A stretch of 64,000 bases of DNA from Bacillota bacterium (GTDB taxonomy: Bacteria; Bacillota; Clostridia; Christensenellales; Aristaeellaceae): assembly GCA_023460055.1 (NCBI GenBank), contig JAEWRJ010000015.1:3994-67993 (forward strand), written 5' to 3'. The translations under genes were made by a program, and so were the position numbers. Under the pieces are notes generated by a model. The model was not told where the DNA came from, did no database searches, and saw nothing but the letters and a program-made list of their open reading frames with translations. Positions 43,394-52,389 of the stretch are shown piece after piece. How positions within the stretch are numbered: the first letter of the stretch is position 1; each line of letters opens with the position of its first letter.

Positions 43394-43954
43394 ATGGCTA
43401 TATCTTGTAGGCAGTGTAACTATGCCGATTTGAGTAACCTTTATGACGAACATTATTCTTATATTGTTAGTTGTTGTATCAGGTATGTCGATAGATATGA
43501 TGAAGGTATACAATCGCTTGTTGAGGATGCTGTGCAGAATGCTTTCATGAAAGCGATTGACAAATACGATGATTTCCTGGGTCATCCCAATAAACTGGGA
43601 TGGCTCATTACTGTGAGTAAAAACGAGCTTAAGAACATTTCATCGAAAGATAGGCGGCATAGAAGAATCAATGCTATGATCTGTGATTCGCAGAATATGA
43701 AGAATCAGGATGATCCAATTACTTATGTTATTGAACAAGAGAAAACATATGAACTGCAAGAAATTATTGGAGAGATAAGGAAAGTTATAACTCAAAGCGA
43801 GACTGAGGTTTTTACAGAATATTTTCTTAAAAATCATACCACGCAAGAATCAGCTGAGAATATTGGTGTGACTAAGTCCGCTATAAAGAACGCGGTATAT
43901 CGTATAAGAAATAAGGCGAAATCAGTATTAAAAGCTCTGTTTGACAAAAAATGA
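43394..43954 (+). CDS. Sigma-70-family (ECF-like) sigma factor, orphan
   Basis: 186 residues, paralogous to the sigma factor at 36,961: region 2-like YDEHYSYIVSCCIRY and VEDAVQNAFMKAIDKYD, the shared HPNKLGWL segment, and region 4-like ESAENIGVTKSAIKNAVYRI. No anti-sigma gene follows. GAAGGA is 14 bases before ATG, so the start is not well fixed. With three other sigma-like genes nearby it suggests the cluster has its own transcription programme. Confidence 0.8.
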   Translation: MAISCRQCNYADLSNLYDEHYSYIVSCCIRYVDRYDEGIQSLVEDAVQNAFMKAIDKYDDFLGHPNKLGWLITVSKNELKNISSKDRRHRRINAMICDSQNMKNQDDPITYVIEQEKTYELQEIIGEIRKVITQSETEVFTEYFLKNHTTQESAENIGVTKSAIKNAVYRIRNKAKSVLKALFDKK

Positions 43955-44220
43955 GACTTTTTCCGGAATAATGAAATAGGTCATTGGAGAGACCGACGAA
44001 GCACTAAGACAGAATTATTACTGTTTTTTTGTAGATGCGGATTCGCCAATACTTCGCTTCTTTAGCACGAAAGATGTGAAACTAAAGAAGCTCTATCATG
44101 GAGGGGAGCGATCTTGATATTGGTGAAATACTCTTTAAGTTTTACTTGGGAGCACTATAAAGCTCACTACCCATAAAACATCATTTGATTTACGGATTAT
44201 AAGATAATGAGGTTTGCCCC

Positions 44221-44769
44221 ATGTCACAATATATTAAGAGTGATTATGCTATCAATGTAAGAAGCCAGGGTATTATGTACCAATGCGCGGATGGTACAAA
44301 GTGTATAGATCTCAATAGCTTTCTTTCAGAAAATCCTACTTTATCAGAGGATGATTTCGGGAAATGGAAGCAGATATCAGACGACATGTATCTTGATGAA
44401 AGTAGAGCCGATTGGCGCAACACACATAAAGCAATTAGTTTTGAACAAAAGGGATTAGAACATGTGTTGTCAGGCCCCTCAGCAGAAGATGAGTACATTG
44501 AGGATATCGATCGTACGGAAGCGATGATATTCAAGCAGAAGCGACTTGAGCTGATTAACCAAGCATTACGCACGCTTAACAAAGTTCAACGGCGGCGTTT
44601 TTGGTTGCATGTTGTAAAGAGAATGACAGTAAGACGGATAGCTCGTTTGGAAGGCAATGTATCCTATCAGAGTATCCATAGATCAATTAGGAGGGCATAC
44701 GCCAGCATCCATTATTATGTTGAGACAATGGGCGGCGGGGTGACAAAACCTGATAATTCGCACATATGA
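44221..44769 (+). CDS. ICE sigma-70-like regulator
   Basis: 182 residues of a type found near the integrase end of Tn1549/CTn elements: N-terminal FLSENPTLSEDDFGKWKQIS, then DWRNTHKAISFEQ, a charged linker, and a C-terminal region 4 helix-turn-helix LRTLNKVQRRRFWLHVVKRM ending with a second helix around SYQSIHRSIRRAYASI. It probably activates element genes such as excision functions. It lacks a clear region 2, so may need host partners. Confidence 0.78.
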   Translation: MSQYIKSDYAINVRSQGIMYQCADGTKCIDLNSFLSENPTLSEDDFGKWKQISDDMYLDESRADWRNTHKAISFEQKGLEHVLSGPSAEDEYIEDIDRTEAMIFKQKRLELINQALRTLNKVQRRRFWLHVVKRMTVRRIARLEGNVSYQSIHRSIRRAYASIHYYVETMGGGVTKPDNSHI

Positions 44770-45341
44770 TGAAGGCAAAAAAATTTGTCGGTACTTATCC
44801 GGCGTGTGACCTTCCATGCACCTTGACAAGTTCAGAATCAAGCATCAAATACATTCCGCGGTGGGTGGGTAGTCACCAGCCCATTCATGAGGTACGCCAT
44901 GACCCTGTGTTCAGGCGAGCGAATAATACCTGCTGATAAATATAGGTTGCTCCTATATGGCCACGAAACACCGCAGGGATAATGATACTCTTACCCAGCC
45001 ACAGGTCGAGCGTGATAATAACCGTCGCAACCAATGGGGGTAACTCGGGCGGAGCCGGAGGGGTGAAATAACCCGTGGAGCAAGTCAGCAGCTTGCCGTT
45101 TGATACTTCCCTATCCATCCAGGGGGTCGAGGACGAATGTGGATGGACTCGGCGGGCAGCCTTGGCAACTGCCCGTCGAGAAGTATCAGAATAAATGTAA
45201 TTTATATGATGCGGGCATAGGAGCTGCGTCATTTTTTATATATTTTGATTATCGGCAAACTTGCGCAGATAAAGGACTTCTGGATATAGTATAGGTGAAA
45301 CAGCTGTTGTCCTGGGTTGAATGCGCAAGGAAAGGAGGCTT
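44770..45341. other. Long untranslated region before the excisionase gene
   Basis: No convincing gene. A minus-strand open frame (44885-45232) looks like low-complexity antisense sequence. A strong hairpin occurs at 45150-45178 (arms CGGCGGGCAG and CTGCCCGTCG, one G-T pair). The region may be a regulatory leader for xis-int expression or degraded sequence. Confidence 0.4.
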
Positions 45342-45557
45342 ATGGATACCGGAGTCGACAGTAGGACGGTAAATGTTTTGAACAACAGTTGTACTCGACG
45401 CGCATACAAGGTTGAGGAAATAGCGGAGATGCTTGGCATAGGCCGCACAGCGGCCTATAACCTTATCCATAGCGGAAAACTCAAGGTTGTGCGCATCGGG
45501 ACATCAATCCGAGTACCCAAGCATTCCTTTGATGCGTGGTTGGAGAGCCAGAATTAA
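45342..45557 (+). CDS. xis: Excisionase / MerR-like helix-turn-helix protein
   Basis: 71 residues from the ATG at 45342, which has AAAGGAGG just upstream (close spacing); an ATG at 45321 has no site. The body is one winged helix-turn-helix: AYKVEEIAEMLGIGRTAAYN, LIHSGKLKVVRIG, then RVPKHSFDAWL, the excisionase pattern. It would bend attachment-site DNA so that the integrase excises the element. It is immediately followed by the integrase gene. Confidence 0.88.
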   Translation: MDTGVDSRTVNVLNNSCTRRAYKVEEIAEMLGIGRTAAYNLIHSGKLKVVRIGTSIRVPKHSFDAWLESQN

Positions 45558-45577
45558 CAAACAGGAGGGTTAATTAC

Positions 45578-46972
45578 ATGGCATCCATCATTAAGCGCAA
45601 AAAATCATACTCACTGGTCTACAACTATACGAATGAGAAAGGCGAGACAAAACAGAAGTGGGAGACCTGGCACAGCCACAAGGAGGTGTTAAAGAGAAAG
45701 GCTGAGGTGGAAGGCGGTATACTCAGCGGAGACTTTAAGCCTCCATCGGATCAGACGATTGAGGAGTTTCTGTACGATTTTGTTATCATGTATGGTGAAC
45801 GCAAGTGGGGTGTCACCTCATACGACAGTAATATGGCATTGATGGCTAACTACATCAATCCTATCATCGGACAGCAAAAGATCAGAGGATTCAATGCGTA
45901 CTCTGCGGAGAAGTACATCACTGTCCTGCGTGAAACCGTTCCTGTATCCACGAAGTACAGGAAAACGAAAAAGACCGAACTGCCGGATAAGACAATTGAG
46001 AGAATCGTCAGGCTGCTGAACTGCGCCTTTGAGCGTGCCTGTCGTTGGGGGGTTATCACAAAGAATCCTTTTAAGGAAGTGGATCTTCCCAAATCAAAAT
46101 ACCAGCAGCGACCCATGTGGAATGCTGAGCTGATTGCCAAAGCACTTGATGCATGTACAGATACAAAGCTCTATGTCGCTATGAACATCGCTTTCGCCTG
46201 TTCCTGCCGATTGGGAGAGATATGCGGGCTAACCTGGGATAAGGTCCATATATCAGATGATGCCATCGCAAGGGATGATGCCTTCATCTATATAGACAAG
46301 GAACTTGAGCGTGTATCCATGCGGGCCGTTGAAAAGCTGAAAGAAAAGGAAATCATGTTCATCTTTCCTTCCCTGCTGGCCAATACAAGCACACGGCTGG
46401 TTTTGAAGCTGCCCAAGACAGAATCAAGTATCCGAAAGATCTGGCTGCCTAAAACCCTGGCCTTGATTTTAAGGAAATGGAAGGAATCCCAGGATGAAAT
46501 CAAGTCCTACCTCGGAGATGAGTATGTGGACTACAATCTTGTAATTGCCTTGCCCAATGGACGCCCCTGTGAGGGAAGAATCATCAATAAGGCCTTCGTC
46601 GACTTGAAAAAGGAGGCGGATATGCCCAACGTAACCTTCCATAGCTTGCGTTCATCATCAACGACATATAAGCTCAAACTCAACAATGGGGACATCAAGG
46701 CGACGCAGGGCGATACGGGACACACAGAAACTGACATGATCACGAGGGTGTACGCACACATATTGGACGAGGATCGAAAGGTCAACGCGCAAAAGTTTGA
46801 AACCGCATTCTATGCTAACCCTGATCTTCGCAATGTTCAGCCTGTTCCCGAACCGGCACCGGCGCAACTTGATCTCAACACACTGGTCGCTCAGCTTCAG
46901 GAAAATCCCGAACTTCTGGCAACACTCTCACAGCTGCTTGGCGGCAATCAGGTTATCCGGGCAGCGGTTTAG
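45578..46972 (+). CDS. int: Tyrosine recombinase integrase
   Basis: 464 residues from the ATG at 45578, preceded by AGGAGGG; the frame extends 14 codons upstream over the xis end. An N-terminal arm-binding domain (1-60), a core-binding SAM-like domain (60-170) and the catalytic domain show all expected residues: Arg 211 (CRLGEICGL), His 355 and Arg 358 (HSLR), His 382 (GHTETD) and nucleophile Tyr 392 (RVYAHI). It integrates and excises the ICE at the adjacent tRNA-Arg. The C-terminal tail after 410 is Pro- and Gln-rich. Confidence 0.95.
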   Translation: MASIIKRKKSYSLVYNYTNEKGETKQKWETWHSHKEVLKRKAEVEGGILSGDFKPPSDQTIEEFLYDFVIMYGERKWGVTSYDSNMALMANYINPIIGQQKIRGFNAYSAEKYITVLRETVPVSTKYRKTKKTELPDKTIERIVRLLNCAFERACRWGVITKNPFKEVDLPKSKYQQRPMWNAELIAKALDACTDTKLYVAMNIAFACSCRLGEICGLTWDKVHISDDAIARDDAFIYIDKELERVSMRAVEKLKEKEIMFIFPSLLANTSTRLVLKLPKTESSIRKIWLPKTLALILRKWKESQDEIKSYLGDEYVDYNLVIALPNGRPCEGRIINKAFVDLKKEADMPNVTFHSLRSSSTTYKLKLNNGDIKATQGDTGHTETDMITRVYAHILDEDRKVNAQKFETAFYANPDLRNVQPVPEPAPAQLDLNTLVAQLQENPELLATLSQLLGGNQVIRAAV

Positions 46973-46974
46973 CC

Positions 46975-47040
46975 AGTCTTAGCAAAGTCTTAGCAAACCT
47001 ATGTACGTGGTGAAATACGGTTCAAAACGAATTAGCAAAA
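46975..47040. repeat. Direct repeats, likely integrase arm-binding sites
   Basis: AGTCTTAGCAA occurs twice in tandem (46975-46985, 46986-46996), and a related ATTAGCAAAA lies at 47031-47040. They sit between int and the attachment core, where arm sites belong. Confidence 0.6.
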
Positions 47041-47103
47041 TGGGTATCAAGGTCAGCTGTTACGCAAGCGATACGACGGGGTATGATTGACGATCGGCCG
47101 AAT

Positions 47104-47136
47104 AAAAAAGCTGCAAAGTCATTGACTTTACAGCGA
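47104..47136 (-). terminator. Terminator of the tRNA-Arg transcript
   Basis: The minus strand reads a stem GCTGTAAAGTCA / TGACTTTGCAGC followed by TTTTTT, starting a few bases after the CCA end of the tRNA. Confidence 0.85.
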
Positions 47137-47139
47137 TTG

Positions 47140-47215
47140 TGGCACTCCCGGGCAGAGTCGAACTGCCGACCCCTCGCTTAGGAGGCGAGTGCTCTTTCCA
47201 CTGAGCTACGGGAGT
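47140..47215 (-). tRNA. tRNA-Arg (anticodon CCU), complete
   Basis: 76 nt including an encoded CCA. The minus strand folds as acceptor ACTCCCG/CGGGAGT, D arm GCTC/GAGC, anticodon arm CTCGC/GCGAG with loop CTCCTAA (anticodon CCT), variable GGGTC, and T arm GGCAG/CTGCC. Discriminator base is G. It lies between int and the half-tRNA, so is probably element-borne or hybrid, keeping AGG decoding intact. Confidence 0.95.
47178..47188. repeat. att core copy 1
   Basis: TTAGGAGGCGA within the anticodon arm of the complete tRNA, identical to 47248-47258, 70 bp away. Confidence 0.65.
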
Positions 47216-47247
47216 AAGGAGTAAATTGGCGGAAGGTCGTCCGACGA

Positions 47248-47286
47248 TTAGGAGGCGAACGCTCTATCCTGCTGAGCTACGGGGAC
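47248..47286 (-). pseudogene. 5' half of a second tRNA-Arg(CCU), right attachment site
   Basis: The minus strand gives a normal tRNA start: acceptor GTCCCCG, D arm GCTC/GAGC, anticodon stem TTCGC and loop CTCCTAA. The likeness stops exactly at the loop: the 3' stem strand (GCGAA expected) is replaced by TCGTC, and no CGGGGAC acceptor end follows. This is what remains if an element recombined inside the anticodon loop of the host gene. Confidence 0.85.
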
Positions 47287-47298
47287 AAGACCTCTGAC

Positions 47299-47327
47299 AT
47301 TTTAGCACAGCGGAGGCTTTCACGCAA
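47299..47327 (-). promoter_or_regulatory. Promoter of the split/complete tRNA-Arg
   Basis: On the minus strand TTGCGT (47327-47322), 17 bp, TAAAAT (47304-47299), 13 bp before the half-tRNA. It would transcribe the half-tRNA and then the complete tRNA. Confidence 0.65.
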
Positions 47328-47348
47328 GGTGAGGAATGGCCGTATTTC

Positions 47349-47377
47349 TTGACAAAGCATAGGGGCCTCAGTATGAT
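47349..47377 (+). promoter_or_regulatory. Sigma-A promoter of glyQS
   Basis: Perfect -35 TTGACA (47349-47354), 17 bp, TATGAT (47372-47377), 29 bp before the start codon. The leader is too short for a T-box. Confidence 0.85.
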
Positions 47378-47406
47378 GGGCTGTGAGAAACGGAGGCTTT
47401 TTAACT

Positions 47407-48795
47407 ATGCCGGAGAAGTTGACAATGGACAAGCTGACCGCGCTGTGCAAGGTGCGCGGCTACATTTTCGCGGGATCGGAAATTTACGGGGGACTGGCCA
47501 ATACCTGGGATTATGGCCCCCTTGGCGTTGAATTTAAGAATAACATCAAAAAGGCCTGGTGGAAGAAATTTGTGCAGGAGAGCCGCACCAACGTGGGGCT
47601 GGATTCCTCCATCCTGATGAACCGCCAGGTGTGGGTGGCCTCGGGCCACGTAGGCAATTTCAATGACCCGCTGATGGATTGCAAGGCCTGCAAGGCCCGC
47701 TTCCGCGCGGATCAGCTGATTGAAGATTATGCTATGAAGCAGGGCGAGCCCGTGCGCGCCGACGGCTGGAGCAATGAGGAGCTGGAGAGCTACATCAATG
47801 AGCGCGCCATTCACTGCCCCATCTGCGGCAAGCACGATTTTACGGGCATCCGCAAGTTCAACATGATGTTTAAGACCCATCAGGGCGTCACGGAGGACAG
47901 TGCTGCGGAGATCTACCTGCGGCCGGAGACCGCGCAGGGCATCTTTGTCAACTTCAAGAATATCGTGCGCTCCACGCGCCGCAAGCTGCCCATGGGCGTA
48001 TGCCAGATCGGCAAGAGCTTCCGCAACGAGATCACGCCCGGCAACTTCATCTTCCGCACACGCGAGTTTGAGCAGATGGAGATGGAATTCTTCTGCAAGC
48101 CCGGCGAGGATATGCAGTGGTTTGAGTACTGGCGCGGCTTCTGCCGCGACTGGCTGCTGAGCCTCGGCATCAAGGAAGACAACCTGCGCCTGCGCGATCA
48201 CAAAGCGGAGGAGCTGAGCCACTACTCCAAGGCGACGACGGATTTTGAGTTCCAATTTCCCTTTGGCTGGGGCGAGCTGTGGGGCATTGCCGACAGGACG
48301 GATTTTGACCTGAAGGCGCACGAGGCCACCAGCGGCGAGAGCATGGAGTATATCGATCCCCTCACCAACGAGCGCTTCATCCCCTATGTGGTGGAGCCCT
48401 CCGTGGGCGTGGAGCGCCTGGCGCTCAGCTTCCTGTGCAACGCCTATGAGGAGCAGGAGCTGGAAAACGACAGCCGCGTGGTGCTGCACCTGCACCCGGC
48501 GCTGGCGCCCTACAAGGCCGCCGTGCTGCCGCTGCAAAAGAACAAGCTGGGCGAACAAGCCCTGGCTGTTTACGAAGATTTGAGCCGCCGCTTCATGGTG
48601 GATTATGACGAGACCGGTTCCATCGGCAAGCGCTACCGCAGGCAGGATGAGATCGGCACACCGCTGTGCGTCACGGTGGACTTTGAAACCGAAGAAACCG
48701 GGAGCGTCACCGTGCGCGACCGCGACACCATGCTGCAGGAGCGCGTGCCGCTGAGCGAATTGGTGAGCTATATTGAAGGGAAGCTTCGGTTCTGA
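47407..48795 (+). CDS. glyQS: Glycyl-tRNA synthetase, single-chain type
   Basis: 462 residues from the ATG at 47407 (CGGAGG nine bases upstream). This dimeric class II synthetase charges tRNA-Gly. Features: [20 protein letters not shown] near the N-terminus; class II motif 2 in [20 protein letters not shown]; motif 3 in [13 protein letters not shown]; and a C-terminal anticodon-binding domain (about 355-462, [14 protein letters not shown]). Zinc-type cysteine pairs occur in the insertion (CKACKAR, CPICGK). It marks the start of conserved chromosome to the right of the element. Confidence 0.97.
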   Translation: MPEKLTMDKLTALCKVRGYIFAGSEIYGGLANTWDYGPLGVEFKNNIKKAWWKKFVQESRTNVGLDSSILMNRQVWVASGHVGNFNDPLMDCKACKARFRADQLIEDYAMKQGEPVRADGWSNEELESYINERAIHCPICGKHDFTGIRKFNMMFKTHQGVTEDSAAEIYLRPETAQGIFVNFKNIVRSTRRKLPMGVCQIGKSFRNEITPGNFIFRTREFEQMEMEFFCKPGEDMQWFEYWRGFCRDWLLSLGIKEDNLRLRDHKAEELSHYSKATTDFEFQFPFGWGELWGIADRTDFDLKAHEATSGESMEYIDPLTNERFIPYVVEPSVGVERLALSFLCNAYEEQELENDSRVVLHLHPALAPYKAAVLPLQKNKLGEQALAVYEDLSRRFMVDYDETGSIGKRYRRQDEIGTPLCVTVDFETEETGSVTVRDRDTMLQERVPLSELVSYIEGKLRF

Positions 48796-48830
48796 CCGCG
48801 CCCATGGCGCTGTAAAGGGGACTAACTGTC

Positions 48831-51659
48831 ATGACGAATGATCCGTATCAAATAAAGGGACAGCCGCGCCGCCGGCGCTCCGAGCGGCACGGCAACGTGC
48901 CCGCCGCCCGGCCGCCTGAGATGAAGGCTGCCTACCAGCCGGATGAGACCGCGCCGCTGCCGCTGGGCAGCGAGACCCGCGTGGTGCCGGTGGCGCCCCA
49001 GCCGCTGCCGCCGCCCCGGCAGGCGCCGGCCACCTATGACTATGACCGCTTTTCCGGGACCGCGTCCAACCGCTATGTTGAAGACGAGGAATATGATGAC
49101 GATGACGCGCCGCGCCTATGGCCCAAGCTGCTGGCGCTGGCGCTGGGCCTGCTGCTGATCCTGTCGGCCGGGCTTTACTTCCTTGTGCCGGTGAATACAG
49201 ACGGCATTCTGGGCACCGTACGCGGCGGCCTGGAAACGGTGGTCGAAAAGGCCAAGAGCCTGCTGGGCCTGGCGGAGGAAAAGAAACCCACGCTCATCAA
49301 GTTTGAGACCCCGGACGCTGTGGGCGAGATCGGTGTGCGCACCGTGTTCACCTTCACGGCCGATATGCCGGTTGACAGCGTGCGCATGGTGGACGAGGTG
49401 GGCAGCGAAGTCATCGGCCAGCTGGCGAAGATCGACCCGCAGGGCACTGTGTGGACGGTGAGCGTCGTGTTTGACGAGCCCTTCAACGGCACCTTCCGCG
49501 GGGACTTGCTGGTCGGGGACACCTGGTATCAGGGCGACAAATTGATCCAATTCATGACCGCCGCGGAGACCCCGACCCCCTCCATCGAGCCGGTTTTGAC
49601 GCCCGAACCCACGGCGGAGCCATCATTCCAGCCTTCGTTTGAGCCGTTTACAGAGCCCGCTGCGGAAGTGACCGAGGCGCCTCTTGCGATAGCCGCCGCC
49701 GATCCCTTCGCGCAGACGGAGATAGCAGGCGATCCGGACGATGGCTGGTTCATCGTCGACGACCCGGTGGAAACTTTTACCGATGACGGCCTGGGCCTTG
49801 AAGAGCCAACCGATGAACCGGCGGTTGAAATCGCCGCAAGCTCCGAGCCCTTTGTGGTGGCGCGGACCACGCCCCAGACGCAGCCGACCGCAGAGCCTTC
49901 AGCAGCCCCGCAGCTGGCCGAGGCGACTGGGGAGCCGCTTCTGGCTGATACGGCTGCCAATGATGAGTGGGATGAGCCCGCTGAGACAACCCAAGCGGCT
50001 GATGACCTGGCAGGTGATGCCGCGGCCCAGAGCGAGTGGGATGAGATCCCGCCCGAGGCCCAGCAGGCAGCCGACGCCGCGCAGACCGCTGGCGATACCG
50101 CGTCGGCCTCCATGACGATGCTTTCGATGGAGCCCGACGAGTCGGCCCTGCCCTCTGTACTCAAGATCAAGGATGATGTATACGATAAAGCCAAGAGGGT
50201 GACCGAGCTGGAGCGCGGCCTGTCGATTGATATGCCCGGCCCCGGCAGCTATGTCAGCTATGAAGGCGGCGTCTTCACCTTCCGCGGCGATGCCTTCCGC
50301 GGCAACGCGGCCTTCGGCACGGCGGATATGCCCCTGCAACAGATGTCCATCCTGTGGAAAGCCCCCCTGGGCAGCCTGCGGACGGACGAAGGCACGCTCT
50401 GGGGCCTTGGCTGGACAAGCCAGCCCGCCATCGTCAAGTGGTCCGTAGAGCTGCGCCAGATGATGAACATCGCGGAGGCCAAGAAGGATGTAAAGGCCCT
50501 CAAGGAAGTCATCGTCGGCGGGCAGGATGGCAAGGTCTACTTCTTTGACCTCAACGACGGCGTCGCCACCCGCGAGCCGATCGACATCAAGTACCCGCTG
50601 AAGGGCTCCGTCTCCCTGGATACGCAGGGCCGCCCGATGCTGGCGGTGGGCCAGGGCATTTCCAAGATGCCCGGCGGCAAGACCGGCCCCATCGGCCTGC
50701 ATGTATACGGCCTGATCGACCAGCAGGAATTAATGTTCCTCAACGGCCGCAAGACCAAGCAGCAGACCCAGTATTCGACCAACGGCGCCTTTGACGGCAC
50801 CGCCCTGTTTGACAGGAACACCGATACCATGATCGTGTCGGGTGAAAACGGCCTGCTGTACACGGTGGCGCTGAACACGGCGTTTGATTACATCGATACG
50901 CACACCATCAAGGTGAACCCGGCGATCACCTACCAAAAGAGCAAGGCGGGCGGGCAGAAGGACATGTCCGTCAGCAATGAGGCCAGCGTGGCCATGTATG
51001 GCAAGTATGCCTATACGGCGGACAGGCAGGGCATTATCAAGGCCGTGGATACCGACAGCATGAAGACCCAGTGGGCCTTCGACGCGGGCGACAACACGGA
51101 CGCCACCCCGGCCCTGGGCTTTGATGAGGATGGCAGCCTGGGCCTCTATACCGGCACAACGGTATTCTCCCGCACCCGCAAGACCGGCATCGCTTTCATC
51201 CGCCGCCTGGACGCGATGAGCGGCCGGGAGGTATGGAAGAAGGAAGTCCCCGCCAGCTACAGCGATGACGAGCGCGCGGGCGTGAAGGCCAGCCCGGTGG
51301 TAGGCGAAAACAGGCTGAGCGACCTGGTGATCTTTACAGTCAACCGCACGAATGACGGCAAGGACGCGACCGTCTACGCGCTGAACAAGCAGACCGGCGA
51401 AGAGGTCTGGAGCTTCATGCTTAACAGCCCGACCGTATCCTCCCCCGTGGCGGTCTACACCTCGGGCGGCGATGGCTACATCGTTCAGGCTGACGAAAAG
51501 GGCGTGCTGTATCTCTTGAACGGCTTGACGGGCGAACAGCTGCACACCCTGGAGCTGGGCTCCGCGGTCGATGCCTCCCCCGCCGTGTACAACGACGTGC
51601 TGGTCATCGGCAGCAGCGAAAAAGATAACAGCTACCTCTACGGGATCAGGCTGGAATAG
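48831..51659 (+). CDS. Membrane-anchored PQQ/WD-like beta-propeller protein
   Basis: 942 residues. A Pro/Arg-rich cytoplasmic tail (1-95) is followed by a transmembrane helix at about 97-119 (LLALALGLLLILSAGLYFLV) and an outside part: an Ig-like domain (140-245), a Pro/Glu/Thr/Ala-rich spacer (245-445) with repeated EPTAEPS-type units, and a PQQ-like propeller (475-942; repeats such as YAYTADRQGIIKAVDTDSMK, and VYALNKQTGEEVWSFML). No enzyme motif is seen. It follows glyQS by 35 bp with site AAAGGGGA, but a functional link is unlikely. It may bind wall or matrix polymers. Confidence 0.75.
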   Translation: MTNDPYQIKGQPRRRRSERHGNVPAARPPEMKAAYQPDETAPLPLGSETRVVPVAPQPLPPPRQAPATYDYDRFSGTASNRYVEDEEYDDDDAPRLWPKLLALALGLLLILSAGLYFLVPVNTDGILGTVRGGLETVVEKAKSLLGLAEEKKPTLIKFETPDAVGEIGVRTVFTFTADMPVDSVRMVDEVGSEVIGQLAKIDPQGTVWTVSVVFDEPFNGTFRGDLLVGDTWYQGDKLIQFMTAAETPTPSIEPVLTPEPTAEPSFQPSFEPFTEPAAEVTEAPLAIAAADPFAQTEIAGDPDDGWFIVDDPVETFTDDGLGLEEPTDEPAVEIAASSEPFVVARTTPQTQPTAEPSAAPQLAEATGEPLLADTAANDEWDEPAETTQAADDLAGDAAAQSEWDEIPPEAQQAADAAQTAGDTASASMTMLSMEPDESALPSVLKIKDDVYDKAKRVTELERGLSIDMPGPGSYVSYEGGVFTFRGDAFRGNAAFGTADMPLQQMSILWKAPLGSLRTDEGTLWGLGWTSQPAIVKWSVELRQMMNIAEAKKDVKALKEVIVGGQDGKVYFFDLNDGVATREPIDIKYPLKGSVSLDTQGRPMLAVGQGISKMPGGKTGPIGLHVYGLIDQQELMFLNGRKTKQQTQYSTNGAFDGTALFDRNTDTMIVSGENGLLYTVALNTAFDYIDTHTIKVNPAITYQKSKAGGQKDMSVSNEASVAMYGKYAYTADRQGIIKAVDTDSMKTQWAFDAGDNTDATPALGFDEDGSLGLYTGTTVFSRTRKTGIAFIRRLDAMSGREVWKKEVPASYSDDERAGVKASPVVGENRLSDLVIFTVNRTNDGKDATVYALNKQTGEEVWSFMLNSPTVSSPVAVYTSGGDGYIVQADEKGVLYLLNGLTGEQLHTLELGSAVDASPAVYNDVLVIGSSEKDNSYLYGIRLE

Positions 51660-51691
51660 CCTCCCCGACCGGAACCGATAACAACCATCAG

Positions 51692-51727
51692 ACGCCGATA
51701 TCATCCAATGTGATTGGTATCGGCGTT
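51692..51727 (+). terminator. Terminator after the propeller gene
   Basis: Stem ACGCCGATA / TATCGGCGT with a looped middle, followed by TTTTC, 32 bp after the stop. Confidence 0.8.
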
Positions 51728-51754
51728 TTCTATAGAACAGAAAGGAATAGAAAT

Positions 51755-52279
51755 ATGGAGTTATGGGATGTTTTAGACCGGGACCGCCGCCTGACGGGGC
51801 GGACCATACGGCGCGGGGACGAGATGGCGGCGGGCGATTACCACCTGGTCGTGCATGTGTGCCTGTTCAATGCTGATGGAGAGATGCTCATCCAGCAGCG
51901 CCAGCCTTTTAAGCAGGGCTGGTCAGGCCTGTGGGATGTGTCTGTCGGCGGCAGCGCCGTGGCAGGTGACTCAAGCCAAAGCGCCGCGGAGCGGGAGACT
52001 TTGGAGGAGATCGGCCACAGGCTTGATCTGGGGGACATCCAGCCGCAGCTGACGATCAACTTTCCGGCCGGCTTTGATGATTATTATCTGATAGAGGCCG
52101 GTGATCTTGATATCGGCAAGCTGAAGCTTCAGTATGAGGAAGTGAAGCAGGTGAAATGGGCCTCCCGGGAGGAGATCATGCGGCTGATCGGTACCAATGA
52201 ATTCATCCCCTATCACAGGAGCCTGATCGATCTGATGTTCCATATGCGGCGGGGATATGGGGCGATCGCGGGCAGGTGA
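51755..52279 (+). CDS. NUDIX hydrolase
   Basis: 174 residues from the ATG at 51755 (AAAGGAATAG upstream); an earlier in-frame codon lies in the terminator region. It contains the NUDIX box in variant form: GGSAVAGDSSQSAAERETLE then EIG, where REXXEEXG is intact but the first acidic position is Asp. N-terminal sequence MELWDVLDRDRRLTGRTIRR fits the IPP-isomerase-like (YfcD) subgroup of NUDIX enzymes. Substrate unknown, probably a nucleoside diphosphate derivative. Confidence 0.88.
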   Translation: MELWDVLDRDRRLTGRTIRRGDEMAAGDYHLVVHVCLFNADGEMLIQQRQPFKQGWSGLWDVSVGGSAVAGDSSQSAAERETLEEIGHRLDLGDIQPQLTINFPAGFDDYYLIEAGDLDIGKLKLQYEEVKQVKWASREEIMRLIGTNEFIPYHRSLIDLMFHMRRGYGAIAGR

Positions 52280-52320
52280 GGGAGCTGATATGCTCTTTGT
52301 CACGTTTTGACCGCAAACAA

Positions 52321-52349
52321 TTCACAAAGCCCGGGTTTTATGGTATGTT
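52321..52349 (+). promoter_or_regulatory. Sigma-A promoter of glpK
   Basis: TTCACA (52321-52326), 17 bp, TATGTT (52344-52349), 41 bp before the start codon. Confidence 0.6.
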
Positions 52350-52389
52350 GAAGGCCGAATGATATTGATGTTTGACCATGGAGGCTTGT

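Noticed and set aside
44885..45232. Minus-strand frame between the sigma-like regulator and xis
   Set aside because: Pro-rich low-complexity translation, no start site, and it runs through a hairpin. No support as a gene.
1..47287. Prophage origin of the left part
   Set aside because: No capsid, portal, terminase or tail gene; MobC, relaxase, sortase and TnpV indicate a conjugative element. The hydrolases alone could suggest endolysins, but there are five and no holin.
47287..47406. T-box leader before glyQS
   Set aside because: A strong promoter ends 29 bp before the start codon, leaving no room for a T-box.
47401..48558. Long open frame opposite glyQS on the minus strand
   Set aside because: It is a shadow frame of a GC-rich gene; glyQS motifs are clear on the plus strand.
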